Counted from the stretch's first letter, positions 36,145-45,285 are shown. The stretch: DNA of 64,000 bases from CAVQOB01 sp963714325 (GCA_963714325.1 CAVQOB010000035.1:310001-374000); one strand, 5' to 3'. The notes: a model not told the origin generated them from the sequence alone. Translations and numbers: made by a program.

Positions 36145-38135
36145 TGCTCAACCCGGCGAACAAGACCAATGACTGGGCGCTCGCATTGCGCGGCCCGATC
36201 ATCGTGCTCGGCGCGGGTGGTTTCGTCGGCGCAAATCTGTTGCGGCGGATCTTGGCGTCGCGGTCGGATGTCTTTGGCGTTGCGCGCAAGCTGCCGGTCT
36301 GGCGGCTGACCGGCATCGATGACAAACATCTGCTGGAAGTCGAGATGACGAACGGCGGCGAAGTTCGTTCTTTGATCGACTACGTCAAGCCGGCGACGAT
36401 CTTCGACTGCATCTCCTATGGCGCCTATTCCTTCGAAACCGACTGGCAGCAGATCTACGAAACCAACTTCCTGTCGCTGGTGCGGCTCACTGAGCAGATG
36501 CGCGATGGCCGGTTCGCGGCCCTCGTCCACGCCGGCAGCTCTTCGGAATATGGCTTGAACTGCGCCGCCCCGGTCGAATCCTCGGTCCTGCTGCCGAACA
36601 GCCACTACGCCGTCTCGAAGAATGCCGCGCAAAGTTACATCAGCTACGCCGGCAAGTGCCTCAGCGTGCCGATTGTCAATCTGCGGCTCTATTCGGTCTA
36701 TGGCCCCTATGAAGATGCCTCGCGGCTGATCCCCAATGTCGTGCGTCACGGTCTGGAGCGCCGCTATCCCCCACTCGTCAATCCCGACATCTCCCGCGAT
36801 TTCGTCCACGTCGATGACGTCTGCGAAGCGTTCCTGTTGGCGGCCGCGCGCATGACGCCAGAGATTTACGGCGAATCCTTCAATATCGGAACCGGCCAGC
36901 GCACGACGATCCGCGAGGTCGCAGAAACCGCACGGCGAGCCTTCGGTATCGAAGCCGCTCCCCAGTTCGGCGCCATGCCGGCGCGCGCCTGGGATCTCGG
37001 CGATTGGTATTCCAACCCAACGAAGGCATTGGAGAAACTGGGCTGGTCGGCGAAAATCGGGTTTGCCGATGGTCTGCAGGCGACCGCCGACTGGTTCCGC
37101 GCGATCGGCCCGATCGATCCCGAAGCGATGACCAAGAAGCATCGCCCAGAGGCGCGGCGCAGCATCACCGCCATCGTCGCCTGCTACAAGGACGAGCCGG
37201 CGATCCCGATCATGTACGAGCGCCTTGTCGCAACCTTCAAGAAGCTCGACATCGCCTACGAGATCATTTTCGTCAACGACGCGAGCCCCGACAATTCGGC
37301 CGCCGCCATCCTGAAATTGAGCCAGCTCGACAAGAACGTTGTCGGGATCACGCATTCGCGGAACTTCGGCTCGCAGATGGCGTTCCGTTCCGGCATGGAA
37401 CTCGCGTCCAAGGAAAGCGTCGTCCTGCTCGACGGCGACTTGCAGGACCCGCCGGAGCTGATAGAGCAGTTCTACCGGAAATGGACCGAAGGAAACGACG
37501 TCGTCTACGGCGTCCGCGTCAAGCGCGACATGCCGCGGCTGTGGGGCTATGTCTACAAGGGCTTCTATCGCGTTTTTTCCGCCTTTAGCTACATCAAGAT
37601 CCCACACGACGCGGGCGACTTCTCGCTGATGGACAAGCGTGTGGTGGCGTGGCTGCTGCGCTGCCCGGAGCGCGACCTCTTCCTGCGCGGGCTCAGAGCC
37701 TACGTCGGCTTCAATCAGGTCGGTGTCAATTACACCCGGCCAGAACGCATGTTCGGCAAGAGCACTAACAATCTTTTCAAGAACCTTGCCTGGGCCAAGC
37801 GCGGCATCTTTTCCTTCAGTGACGTGCCGATGACGATGCTGACGGCCGGCGGCGTGGCGCTGCTCGGGATCTGCTTCCTGTTGGCGCTGGTGCAGACGGT
37901 ACTGCGGATTTACGCCCCCGAACTGGTGCCGCCGGGGCTCACCACCGTGCTGCTGGCCATCCTGTTCTTCGGCTCGATCAATATTTTCGCCGTTGGGTTG
38001 GTCGGGGAATACATCGCCAAGATCATGCATGAGGTGAAGGGGCGCCCGCGCTTCATCCGCGCCTCGATCATCCGGCATGGCGAGACTACACAAATGCTGC
38101 CCAAAAGTGAGGCCCGGGAACATGACCACATCTGA
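36144..38135 (+). CDS. Fusion: NDP-sugar epimerase/dehydratase + GT2 glycosyltransferase (DPM1/GtrB-like)
   Basis: A 663-residue bifunctional protein. Residues about 15-325 form an extended SDR: IIVLGAGGFVGANLLRRIL (NAD site), SSSEYG, the catalytic NSHYAVSKNAAQ Tyr-Lys pair and NIGTGQRTTIREVAE. Residues about 340-660 form a GT2 family, polyprenyl-phosphate sugar synthase type: ITAIVACYKDEPAIPIMYE, IIFVNDASPDNS, VVLLDGDLQDPPELIEQF, and two C-terminal helices (about 560-630). The joint is around residue 325-340, with no stop or start signal between the halves. The chain could modify a nucleotide sugar and load it on a lipid carrier; the sugar is unknown. Confidence 0.93.
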   Translation: MLNPANKTNDWALALRGPIIVLGAGGFVGANLLRRILASRSDVFGVARKLPVWRLTGIDDKHLLEVEMTNGGEVRSLIDYVKPATIFDCISYGAYSFETDWQQIYETNFLSLVRLTEQMRDGRFAALVHAGSSSEYGLNCAAPVESSVLLPNSHYAVSKNAAQSYISYAGKCLSVPIVNLRLYSVYGPYEDASRLIPNVVRHGLERRYPPLVNPDISRDFVHVDDVCEAFLLAAARMTPEIYGESFNIGTGQRTTIREVAETARRAFGIEAAPQFGAMPARAWDLGDWYSNPTKALEKLGWSAKIGFADGLQATADWFRAIGPIDPEAMTKKHRPEARRSITAIVACYKDEPAIPIMYERLVATFKKLDIAYEIIFVNDASPDNSAAAILKLSQLDKNVVGITHSRNFGSQMAFRSGMELASKESVVLLDGDLQDPPELIEQFYRKWTEGNDVVYGVRVKRDMPRLWGYVYKGFYRVFSAFSYIKIPHDAGDFSLMDKRVVAWLLRCPERDLFLRGLRAYVGFNQVGVNYTRPERMFGKSTNNLFKNLAWAKRGIFSFSDVPMTMLTAGGVALLGICFLLALVQTVLRIYAPELVPPGLTTVLLAILFFGSINIFAVGLVGEYIAKIMHEVKGRPRFIRASIIRHGETTQMLPKSEAREHDHI

Positions 38136-39051
38136 TCGATGGGACGCTCTTGAGCCGCGCCAATGCCCCGTCTGCGGCGCAGGCCCAGCCGGCTCGAAAA
38201 TCTTCCTCAAGCAATCGATCGACATGTCGCGCATCAGCGGTTTCAGCTATGCGTCACGCAAGACGCCGGAGTACATGCGCTTTGAGCTCGTGAGCTGCCG
38301 GCACTGTGCAACCGTCTTCGCCTCGTCGGCGCCGCCGAAGGGCGCCATCTCGCGCGCGTACCATGAAGCTGAGTACGATTCAGCCGACGAGGCCCGCCTT
38401 GCCGCCGAGACCTATCGTACCGCGCTCACGCCCTTTCTGGCGGCGCTCCCAGCGCGCAAGCGGGCGCTTGAAATCGGCACCGGCACCGGCGTGTTCCTGA
38501 CCCAATTGCAGCAGGCGGGATTTGCCGAGGTGATCGGCATCGAGCCCTCACGCGCGGCGATCGATGCCGCCGAACCGACGATCCGGTCGCACATTCGCGA
38601 AGGCATCTTTGTCGGCGATGATTTTCCGGCCGAGACATTTGATTTGATCTGCTGCTTCCAGACCCTCGAACACGTCCCCGATCCCCTGGCCCTCGTCACG
38701 GCGTCGGCACGGCTCTTGCGCAGGGGTGGACTGCTGGCGCTGATCACCCACGACTATCGCTCAGTGGTCAATCGCCTGCTGGGACGCCGATCGCCAATCA
38801 TCGACATCGAACATCTGCAGTTGTTCTGCCGCCCGAGCCTCGATCGCCTGCTGGTGGGTGGTGGACTCGAGACCGTCGCCATCCAAAGTTTCGCCAACCG
38901 CTATCGTCTCGCCTATTGGCTGCGATTGGCGCCGTTCCCCAGCTTGATCAAGCCTTCCGTACAGAAGCTTGCGGCACGCAGTGGTGCAGGCGATATCAAG
39001 CTGCGCGTCAACGTCGGCAATCTGCTGAGCATCGGCGTCAAGCGCAGCTAG
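38122..39051 (+). CDS. SAM-dependent methyltransferase with N-terminal zinc ribbon
   Basis: The 309-residue protein begins with a CPVCG (about residue 16) and a later CRHC pair, a zinc-binding module common in sugar C-methyltransferases and related enzymes. A class I SAM domain follows: KRALEIGTGTGVFLTQL (SAM loop), VIGIEPSRAAIDAA and FDLICCFQTLEHVPDPLAL. The start at ATG 38122 overlaps the end of the fusion gene by 14 bases. It likely modifies a sugar in the same pathway; whether it acts on carbon or oxygen cannot be said. Confidence 0.88.
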   Translation: MTTSDRWDALEPRQCPVCGAGPAGSKIFLKQSIDMSRISGFSYASRKTPEYMRFELVSCRHCATVFASSAPPKGAISRAYHEAEYDSADEARLAAETYRTALTPFLAALPARKRALEIGTGTGVFLTQLQQAGFAEVIGIEPSRAAIDAAEPTIRSHIREGIFVGDDFPAETFDLICCFQTLEHVPDPLALVTASARLLRRGGLLALITHDYRSVVNRLLGRRSPIIDIEHLQLFCRPSLDRLLVGGGLETVAIQSFANRYRLAYWLRLAPFPSLIKPSVQKLAARSGAGDIKLRVNVGNLLSIGVKRS

Positions 39052-39062
39052 GGACCGCGACC

Positions 39063-39467
39063 GTGGCACTGACACTCAAATTCTGGCCCTATGTTTCGAC
39101 GCTATTTCGCTTTGGCGCCATTGGTGCCTTGGCGACTCTGCTCTACTTCATGGTCACGGCAGCGCTCGGCCAGCCCGCCATAGGCATCGAACCAATCACT
39201 GCGCATGTCCTCGGTACGGCTGCGTCAATACTGGTTTCGTATTTCGGCCATCACCGCTTCACATTCCAGATGCAAGGCGCACATGACTTCCATTTCCCGC
39301 GCTTCCTCACCGTAACAGCCGCTCTTTTTGTACTGAGCACTGCCGTCATGGCTATCGGCCGCTATGGATTGACACTCAACCATACTCTCGTCACCGCCGC
39401 GATTGCCATCGGCTATCCGATCGCGAGCTATGTGCTCAATCGGCTGTGGACCTTTGCGCGCCGTTGA
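39063..39467 (+). CDS. GtrA-family membrane protein
   Basis: The 134-residue protein has four helices. GtrA-type patterns are FRFGAIGALATLLYFMVTAAL, SYFGHHRFTFQ after the second helix, and IASYVLNRLWTF at the C terminus. The family helps flip undecaprenyl-linked sugars, often with a GT2 protein such as the upstream fusion. The start is a GTG at 39063 with AGGGA upstream, twelve bases after the methyltransferase stop. It appears to close the glycan operon. Confidence 0.88.
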   Translation: MALTLKFWPYVSTLFRFGAIGALATLLYFMVTAALGQPAIGIEPITAHVLGTAASILVSYFGHHRFTFQMQGAHDFHFPRFLTVTAALFVLSTAVMAIGRYGLTLNHTLVTAAIAIGYPIASYVLNRLWTFARR

Positions 39468-39726
39468 GGCGCGACTTCGCCAGCACAGGCGCGCCTGTTG
39501 CCCGGTTCTTGCTCTGATCAACGTTGAAACACTCGAAGCCGCGCGGGACGCGAGTGCGGACCACAGTATCCGGATTGTCCGTCATGCACGTTAAGGTTGC
39601 CGCAATCTTTCCCGATTGTCGCCTTGTAAATGCCGCTATGAAGTTCCGTCGTATCGGCCAGAGTTGCGAATTCGCATGTCAACTCAAGACGATAATCTAC
39701 GCCGCGAGACTAAGGGGAGACAGGGG

Positions 39727-40950
39727 ATGGTCATGTCCAACGAGCCAAAACGATTTCACGCGTTGCGAGCAATTGTGTGCTGCAGCTTGTTCGCCTTCGC
39801 CGCCGGCACTGCGCAAGCTCAATCGATCGAAGGCCCGCTCGGCTACGCCCAGGCCGCTCCGGCCGCTCCCGCTGGTAAAGGTCTGGTACCGCGCCCACAG
39901 ACACGCGCCCTTACCAGTTGGGAAGCGCTGCGCGAACGCACCAACCAGAACGTCGTCACAGTTGTCTCCGGCAACCCCAACGGCACCTATCTCTTTTTCG
40001 CTTATGACATGTCGGCGGTGCTGGACAACGGGGAAGAAATGCGCGTGCTGCCGATCATCGGCAAGGGCGGCTATCAGAACGTCAAGGACATCCTCCACCT
40101 CAAGGGCGTCGATCTCGGCATCACCCAGTCGAACATCATGAGTTATCTCAAGCGCACCGGCGAACTCGGCGCCAACATCAATGATCGCCTCGCCTATATC
40201 GCCAAGCTCTACAACGAGGAAATCCACATCCTCGCTGGTCCCGGCATCAATGATATCAAGGACCTGCATGGCAAGACCGTCAATTTCTCGGACGTCGGCA
40301 GCGGGACACAATTCTCGACGCGGCTGATCTTTGAGGCACTCGGTATCAAGGCGACCGAAGTCAACATGGGCCAGGCCGACGGCTACGAAAAAGTGAAGAG
40401 CGGCGAGATTGCAGCGACCGTTCTCATCGCTGGCAAGCCATCCGGTGCGTTTGCGAAATTCAAGCTCGAACCCGGCATGCAGTTGCTGCCGATCCCCTAC
40501 ACCGACGTGCTCGAGAACGATTACTTCCCGGCCCAGCTGACCAATGCCGACTATCCCAATCTGATCCCTGCTGGAAAATCGATCGAGACAATCGCCGTTG
40601 GCGCCGTGCTGGCGGTTTATAACTGGCCGAAGGACACCGAGCGATACCGCCGCGTCTCGCGCTTCATCGACACGTTCTTCACGCGCTTTGATGAGTTCAA
40701 GAAAAAGCCACGCCACCCCAAATGGTCGGAAGCCAACCTCGCCGGCGTGGTGAAAGGGTGGAACCGCTTACCCGCTGCCCAGGAATGGCTGAACCGCAAT
40801 GCCACGACCGCTGCAGCCACACCGGCCGCGACCAATGTCGATCTGGCACTTGCGCGCGAGCAGGCACAACGCGCGGCTCCCGGCAATCCCACCGAACAGG
40901 AGCGCTTGTTCCAAAAGTTCCTCGAATGGAGTCGGCAGCAGAAACGCTGA
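39727..40950 (+). CDS. TAXI-type TRAP receptor homologue (copy 1), exported
   Basis: A 407-residue protein. The signal peptide (about 1-32, ending AGTAQAQ) is followed by a short Ala/Pro-rich stretch and a TAXI family fold: VVSGNPNGTYLFFAYDMSAVL, LKGVDLGITQSNIMSYL, then DLHGKTVNFSDVGSGTQFS, a domain that in TAXI receptors binds glutamate-like ligands. Unlike usual TAXI receptors it carries a tail of about 60 residues ending EQERLFQKFLEWSRQQKR, and no TRAP permease gene is nearby. ATG 39727 has GGGGA immediately upstream. Copy 2 is at 42991-44157. Confidence 0.85.
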   Translation: MVMSNEPKRFHALRAIVCCSLFAFAAGTAQAQSIEGPLGYAQAAPAAPAGKGLVPRPQTRALTSWEALRERTNQNVVTVVSGNPNGTYLFFAYDMSAVLDNGEEMRVLPIIGKGGYQNVKDILHLKGVDLGITQSNIMSYLKRTGELGANINDRLAYIAKLYNEEIHILAGPGINDIKDLHGKTVNFSDVGSGTQFSTRLIFEALGIKATEVNMGQADGYEKVKSGEIAATVLIAGKPSGAFAKFKLEPGMQLLPIPYTDVLENDYFPAQLTNADYPNLIPAGKSIETIAVGAVLAVYNWPKDTERYRRVSRFIDTFFTRFDEFKKKPRHPKWSEANLAGVVKGWNRLPAAQEWLNRNATTAAATPAATNVDLALAREQAQRAAPGNPTEQERLFQKFLEWSRQQKR

Positions 40951-40971
40951 CGCTTGGGGACTGGGGGGAAC

Positions 40972-42030
40972 ATGAAGCTGATAATGAAGCGTTACCGCGA
41001 TCGGCCGTACGAGCGCCGGCTGGCACTCGTCCTGTGCTGCATGTTGGCGTCGGCGTATGTCGCGCCAACGACACCCTCGGCCATGGCTCAAGACCCAAAG
41101 ATGGTCCTGCGCCTCGGGCCGATGATCCTCGCCGAAGCCAACCGCGAGACACTGCTACCAGTTGCCGTCGAGCCCGCCGATGCGGCGCCGCCGAAGAGCT
41201 TCTTGCGGATACGCGGTTTGCCACCAACGGTGGCGCTGTCAGACGGCCATGCGCTTGGTCCAGGACTTTGGGCCGTGCCGTTGCGCGCGGTTCCTGATTT
41301 GCGGATCATCGTCCCGGCTGGCATCACGCAGCGCAGCGAGGTTCTCTTTAGCTTGGTTAGTCTTGACGGCACCATTCTCGCCGAAGCGTCAACACAGTTG
41401 GTCGTCGCGCCGACAGCGAAGCTCACCGACCAGATCCCAGCGCAGCCGCCGGCCAACGAAAGTCCGGCGCGCGCGGGTGTCGCCCGCGGCATGACCGGGC
41501 TTGGTGGGCCGCCACCTGTCCTCGTTCCGCCAGCGCCAGCAGCCCCAGCACCAATTGCAGCAACACCACCCGCAGCGGTTCCGCCGCCGCCTGTCGCGAC
41601 CGCGCCCATACCAATCCCAACCCCGGCACCTATCCCGGCGCCAGCACCCACTGTCACTCCGGCACCTCAATCCCGCCTCCCCGGCGTCGCCGCCCTCGCC
41701 CCGCCCGTGGCGCAGCCGCCACCCACCCTCATTCCCAGTGTCACGCCTGAAGAACGACAGCGCCTGCAACGCTTGATTGATCGCGGCGACGAGCAGCTCG
41801 CGGAGGGCAGCGTCGCGGCAGCCCGGTTGCTGTACACGCGCGCCGCCGAAGCAGGGCATGCGCAGGGTGCGCTGTCACTCGGTGCGACTTACGATCCCAA
41901 TGAGCTCGCCCGCCTTAAGGTGGTCGGAATTCGCCCCGATATAGAGGTGGCGCGCGCGTGGTATCGTAAAGCCCAGGCCCTTGGCGCGCTGCAAGCCGCC
42001 GATCGCTTGCGGCGCCTTGAAAGCCGCTAA
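40972..42030 (+). CDS. Exported protein with beta domain, Pro/Ala linker and Sel1-like repeats (copy 1)
   Basis: 352 residues: a signal peptide (about 1-40) and an N-terminal region of about 105 residues (PMILAEANRETLLPVAVEP, FLRIRGLPPTVALSDGHALG, GLWAVPLRAVPDLRI). A long Pro/Ala-rich linker (about 165-255) precedes a C-terminal helical part with Sel1-like text (LAEGSVAAARLLYTRAAEAG, then ARAWYRKAQALGALQAADRL). No known family name covers the N-terminal domain. It starts 21 bases after the TAXI homologue. Copy 2 is at 44198-45265. Sel1 repeats usually mediate protein contacts, so a scaffold role beside the receptor is possible. Confidence 0.75.
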   Translation: MKLIMKRYRDRPYERRLALVLCCMLASAYVAPTTPSAMAQDPKMVLRLGPMILAEANRETLLPVAVEPADAAPPKSFLRIRGLPPTVALSDGHALGPGLWAVPLRAVPDLRIIVPAGITQRSEVLFSLVSLDGTILAEASTQLVVAPTAKLTDQIPAQPPANESPARAGVARGMTGLGGPPPVLVPPAPAAPAPIAATPPAAVPPPPVATAPIPIPTPAPIPAPAPTVTPAPQSRLPGVAALAPPVAQPPPTLIPSVTPEERQRLQRLIDRGDEQLAEGSVAAARLLYTRAAEAGHAQGALSLGATYDPNELARLKVVGIRPDIEVARAWYRKAQALGALQAADRLRRLESR

Positions 42031-42215
42031 GCTTCAGTCTACACCAACGCCGCTCGTCGATCTCATGTGCGGTAGAGCGTTTAGGTGCTGCGGCTGCGTA
42101 GCTGTTGTTGTTTCGCCACAAGATGGCTCCGTCAATGGCCGTTTTGTTCGCCGTGAGTAGAGTTTGGTTGCGATCTGAGAATGAATGGGGCAACGTCAAT
42201 TTCGTGGGAGTGTCT

Positions 42216-42746
42216 ATGTCCAATTTTGTAGCCATGCGTCGCCTCGGTTCGTCCGCTAGCTTGGCAATCGCCATAGCGCTGTTTGCAACAGCGCCTGCCC
42301 AGGCCCAGGATGGCGCTGGCCGGCCCGCAGCAAAAGCCGCGAAAGCCGTTGCAAAACAACCCGTCGCCCATTTGGTCGCCGTTGAAAAATTGGTCATCCA
42401 AGTCAACGACAACGACCCAAAGCTGCACAATCTCGCGCTGAACAACGCAAAGAATGTCGCCGAGTACTATGCAGCAAAGGGTCAGAAGGTCGACATCCAG
42501 ATCGTCACCTATGGACCCGGTCTGCACATGCTTCGCTCGGATACAAGCGCGGTCAAACAACGCATCGCCGCAATGTCGTTGGAGAATACCAACATCGCCT
42601 TCGCGGCTTGCGGCAACACGCGCAGCAATATGGCGAAACAAGAGGGCAAGGACATACCACTGATCAGCGAGGCCAAACTGGTGCCATCCGGTGTCGTGCA
42701 GATCATGGAGTTGCAGAAAAGCGGGTACGCCTACCTCCGGCCCTGA
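42216..42746 (+). CDS. Exported DsrE-family protein
   Basis: The 176-residue protein has a signal peptide (about 1-30, ALFATAPAQAQ) and a DsrE-type domain: VIQVNDNDPKLHNLALNNAK, VDIQIVTYGPGLHML and IAFAACGNTRSNM, with one conserved-looking Cys (about 138). It ends VPSGVVQIMELQKSGYAYLRP. Cytosolic DsrE proteins carry sulfur; exported ones in alphaproteobacteria are uncharacterised. GGGAG lies before ATG 42216. It stands between the two TAXI/Sel1-like modules, in the same direction. Confidence 0.85.
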   Translation: MSNFVAMRRLGSSASLAIAIALFATAPAQAQDGAGRPAAKAAKAVAKQPVAHLVAVEKLVIQVNDNDPKLHNLALNNAKNVAEYYAAKGQKVDIQIVTYGPGLHMLRSDTSAVKQRIAAMSLENTNIAFAACGNTRSNMAKQEGKDIPLISEAKLVPSGVVQIMELQKSGYAYLRP

Positions 42747-42867
42747 AGGGGACTGCGGTCCTCACCCAGTCGCTTAAGGCCGCGCCAACTGCGGGCCGGA
42801 CAACCGGAGTGGTTGCCTCCCCATCATAGGAGGGCTCGCAGCGTGCTCCAATCGCAAGACGCGTCAT

Positions 42868-42923
42868 GGCGCACCGTAGTGGGCGCACCAAAGTGGGCGC
42901 ACCTTAGAGGGCGCACCGTAGTG
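42868..42923 (+). repeat. Four tandem 14-base repeats
   Basis: Four head-to-tail units of GGCGCACC followed by a variable six bases (GTAGTG, AAAGTG, TTAGAG, GTAGTG). They lie 68 bases before the second TAXI-type gene, in its upstream region. Confidence 0.75.
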
Positions 42924-42990
42924 TAAGCAGATGAGCCCGGACCATTCGCCATTTGACGGCAGAACGGACGCAAGGCAGAAGAGGTAAACG

Positions 42991-44157
42991 ATGCGTACTC
43001 CCCGTTCCAGCGTTCGGCATAGCGGTTTGCGTGTCGCCGCAACAATGTTCGCCGTTTTCGCCGCTGCTTCGTCATGCTGGGCTCAGTCCGCACGCCAGCA
43101 AAATCCGGCGCAACCCACGTCAGCCGCTCCGTCCAGCGCCCGCGCAACAGGCAGCGAAGCGCGGATGAAGGAGAAGATCAACGGCTGGACGGTCGGCCTC
43201 GCCGCCGGCCAGTTAGAGGGCGCGCCATTGCGCTTCTCGACCGAACTGGCGCGCGTCATGGACGATGGCGATAATATGCGCGTCGTCTCGATCGTCACCC
43301 GTGGTGTCTTCGACAATATCTTTGACCTGCTCTACCTGCGCGGCGTCGATGCTGCCATCGTCTACGGTGACGTGCTCGAACACTTCCGCAAGGACCCACA
43401 GATCTCCAACATCTCCAAGCGCATCAACTACGTGATGAACCTGTTCCCGAGCGAAGTGCACGTCTTCGTCCGGCCGGAAATCAAGTCACTGTCCGACCTC
43501 GCGGGAAAACCTGTCAACTTCAATACCGTCGGCACCGCTGCGGCCTATTCCGGGCCGATCATTTTCGACCGCCTGGGCATCAAGGTCGACGCAAAATTCG
43601 ATCCCCACCCGGTCGCCCTCGGCGAGTTCGCAAAAGGCGACAAATACGCAGCCGTCGTGTTTGTTTCATCGAAACCGCTCGATCCCTTCGTCAAACGCAA
43701 ATGGCCGGAGGGCTTCAAGTTCCTGCCGATCCCGCTCAATGAGCGCCTTGAGGAATACTACGCCCCCGCCGACCTCGAATTTGCCGACTATCCCGACCTC
43801 ATCCCCAAGGGGCAGAAGGTTGCGACGATTTCTGTGCCGGCCGTGCTCGCCGTCTACGACTGGCCGTCAGACACCGAACGCCATCGCCGCATGGTCCGCT
43901 TTATTGACTATCTGTTTGCCCGCTTCCCGAAGCTGCAAACCGAAGCCGGCTATCACCCGAAGTGGAAGGATCTCAATCTCGCCGCCAGCGTGCCGGGGTG
44001 GACGCGCTTCCGGCCAATGCAGGCGAAACTTGATGCACTGACGCCGGTGGCTCCGAAACCGATCCCGGCGCGCCAGCCGGTCGCCGGTAATTCAGTTGAG
44101 CAAGAGCGCCAGTTCCGCCAGTTTCTCGAACAGAACAAATCAGCGCCCAAACAATAA
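42991..44157 (+). CDS. TAXI-type TRAP receptor homologue (copy 2), exported
   Basis: 388 residues, a paralogue of the gene at 39727. Signal peptide about 1-32 (MFAVFAAASSCWAQ). The TAXI core shares blocks with copy 1: DGDNMRVVSIVTRGVFDNIF, LAGKPVNFNTVGTAAAYSG, ADYPDLIPKGQKVATI and VLAVYDWPSDTERHRRMVRF. It has the same kind of tail, EQERQFRQFLEQNKSAPKQ. The N-terminal binding loop differs (GLAAGQLEGAPL in place of GNPNGTYL), so the ligand may differ or be lost. AGAGG precedes ATG 42991. No permease is nearby. Confidence 0.85.
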   Translation: MRTPRSSVRHSGLRVAATMFAVFAAASSCWAQSARQQNPAQPTSAAPSSARATGSEARMKEKINGWTVGLAAGQLEGAPLRFSTELARVMDDGDNMRVVSIVTRGVFDNIFDLLYLRGVDAAIVYGDVLEHFRKDPQISNISKRINYVMNLFPSEVHVFVRPEIKSLSDLAGKPVNFNTVGTAAAYSGPIIFDRLGIKVDAKFDPHPVALGEFAKGDKYAAVVFVSSKPLDPFVKRKWPEGFKFLPIPLNERLEEYYAPADLEFADYPDLIPKGQKVATISVPAVLAVYDWPSDTERHRRMVRFIDYLFARFPKLQTEAGYHPKWKDLNLAASVPGWTRFRPMQAKLDALTPVAPKPIPARQPVAGNSVEQERQFRQFLEQNKSAPKQ

Positions 44158-44197
44158 CAGCATTCGAACGTGTTCCCACGCATAAAGGCCTCCCAGC

Positions 44198-45265
44198 ATG
44201 CCGTCCGGCGTCCGCGTCAATTCGCAACAAAACGATCGGCCGGGTCTCGTCGCGCGAAACCGCGGCTACGCGATTGTCGTTTGCACGCTTGGCATCACGC
44301 TCAATGCTTGGCCTGGATTTACCGAGCAAACGGCCGCGCGCGGCCGGATTATGCTCGCGCAAGTAAGCCCGGCCAAAACGCCGACCATCGAGCTGGCGCC
44401 GGTCATCATAGCCGAGCCCGGAACCGAAACGCTGCTCGCTCTGAAAGTCGGACCGTCCGACGATCTGCCGCGCAACACCTTCGTCCGCGTCCGTGGATTG
44501 CCGGCCCGTATCTCGCTGTCCGATGGGCACGCGATTTCGCCAGGGGTTTGGGCCGTGCCACTGTTTGCGATCACTAATCTGCGCGCCATTATCCCGCCGG
44601 GCATGCAGGGGCGCAGCGAACTCACTTTGAGCCTCGTTGACATCGATGGTGGTGTTGTCGCGGAAGCACGCAGCGCCCTGATTTTTGCTCCCGCCGCGCT
44701 GGTAGCGCCACCGCCGGCTGCAGAAAATCTGCCGCTGCGCACCGGCACGATCGCCGCCGCGCAAGCGCCGGCGCCGCAAGCAGCGGCTGAACCCACCGCA
44801 TCAGTACCGATCACGTCAACACCCGCCGCGCCCGTATCGCCGCTGGAAGTCCAAGCTGAACCAAAGCCCGAGACGAAAACAGCGGCCTTGCCGCTCGCCA
44901 AGGATGACGCTGCAGCACAACCGCCGCGACTGGAAGTGGTCCCCGCCCCGCGACCAGCGCCATCCGTCTCCGTCCTATCACCCGAAGCCCTGGCGCAAGC
45001 GCAGCGCTTAATGGCGCTCGGCAAAAAGCAGCTTGGCGACGGTAACATCTCCGCCGCCCGCAACTACTATGCGCGTGCCGCCGACGCCGGCCTTGCAGAA
45101 GGCGCGCTGCGGATGGCCGAGACCTATGATCCCGCCGTCCTTGCCAGCCTGAATGTGCGGGGCGTGCAGCCGAACCCAGCCGAAGCCCAAACCTGGTATG
45201 AAAAGGCCCGCGCCCTTGGTGCCAAGGAAGCCGACGAGCCGATCAAGCGCCTTTCGGCGCGATAG
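44198..45265 (+). CDS. Exported protein with beta domain, Pro/Ala linker and Sel1-like repeats (copy 2)
   Basis: 355 residues, a paralogue of the gene at 40972. A signal-like N-terminal hydrophobic stretch (GYAIVVCTLGITLNAW) is followed by the shared domain (VIIAEPGTETLLALKVGP, VRVRGLPARISLSDGHAIS, GVWAVPLFAITNLRAIIP). A Pro/Ala linker (about 170-265) and the Sel1-like C terminus (LGDGNISAARNYYARAADAG, then AQTWYEKARALGAKEADEP) complete it. It lies 40 bases after copy 2 of the receptor, the same order as module 1. The start of the signal region is not well defined. Confidence 0.75.
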   Translation: MPSGVRVNSQQNDRPGLVARNRGYAIVVCTLGITLNAWPGFTEQTAARGRIMLAQVSPAKTPTIELAPVIIAEPGTETLLALKVGPSDDLPRNTFVRVRGLPARISLSDGHAISPGVWAVPLFAITNLRAIIPPGMQGRSELTLSLVDIDGGVVAEARSALIFAPAALVAPPPAAENLPLRTGTIAAAQAPAPQAAAEPTASVPITSTPAAPVSPLEVQAEPKPETKTAALPLAKDDAAAQPPRLEVVPAPRPAPSVSVLSPEALAQAQRLMALGKKQLGDGNISAARNYYARAADAGLAEGALRMAETYDPAVLASLNVRGVQPNPAEAQTWYEKARALGAKEADEPIKRLSAR

Positions 45266-45285
45266 CGGCGATGGGTTGACGTTCC

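Noticed and set aside
36072..38234. A 720-residue open frame on the minus strand
   Set aside because: It lies antisense to the epimerase-GT2 fusion, whose motifs are clear. GC-rich codon bias opens long shadow frames; the product is rich in Arg, Asp and Gln and has no family pattern.
42868..42923. CRISPR-like array
   Set aside because: The units are 14 bases, directly abutting, with no spacers, so this is a tandem repeat and not CRISPR. No cas gene is present.
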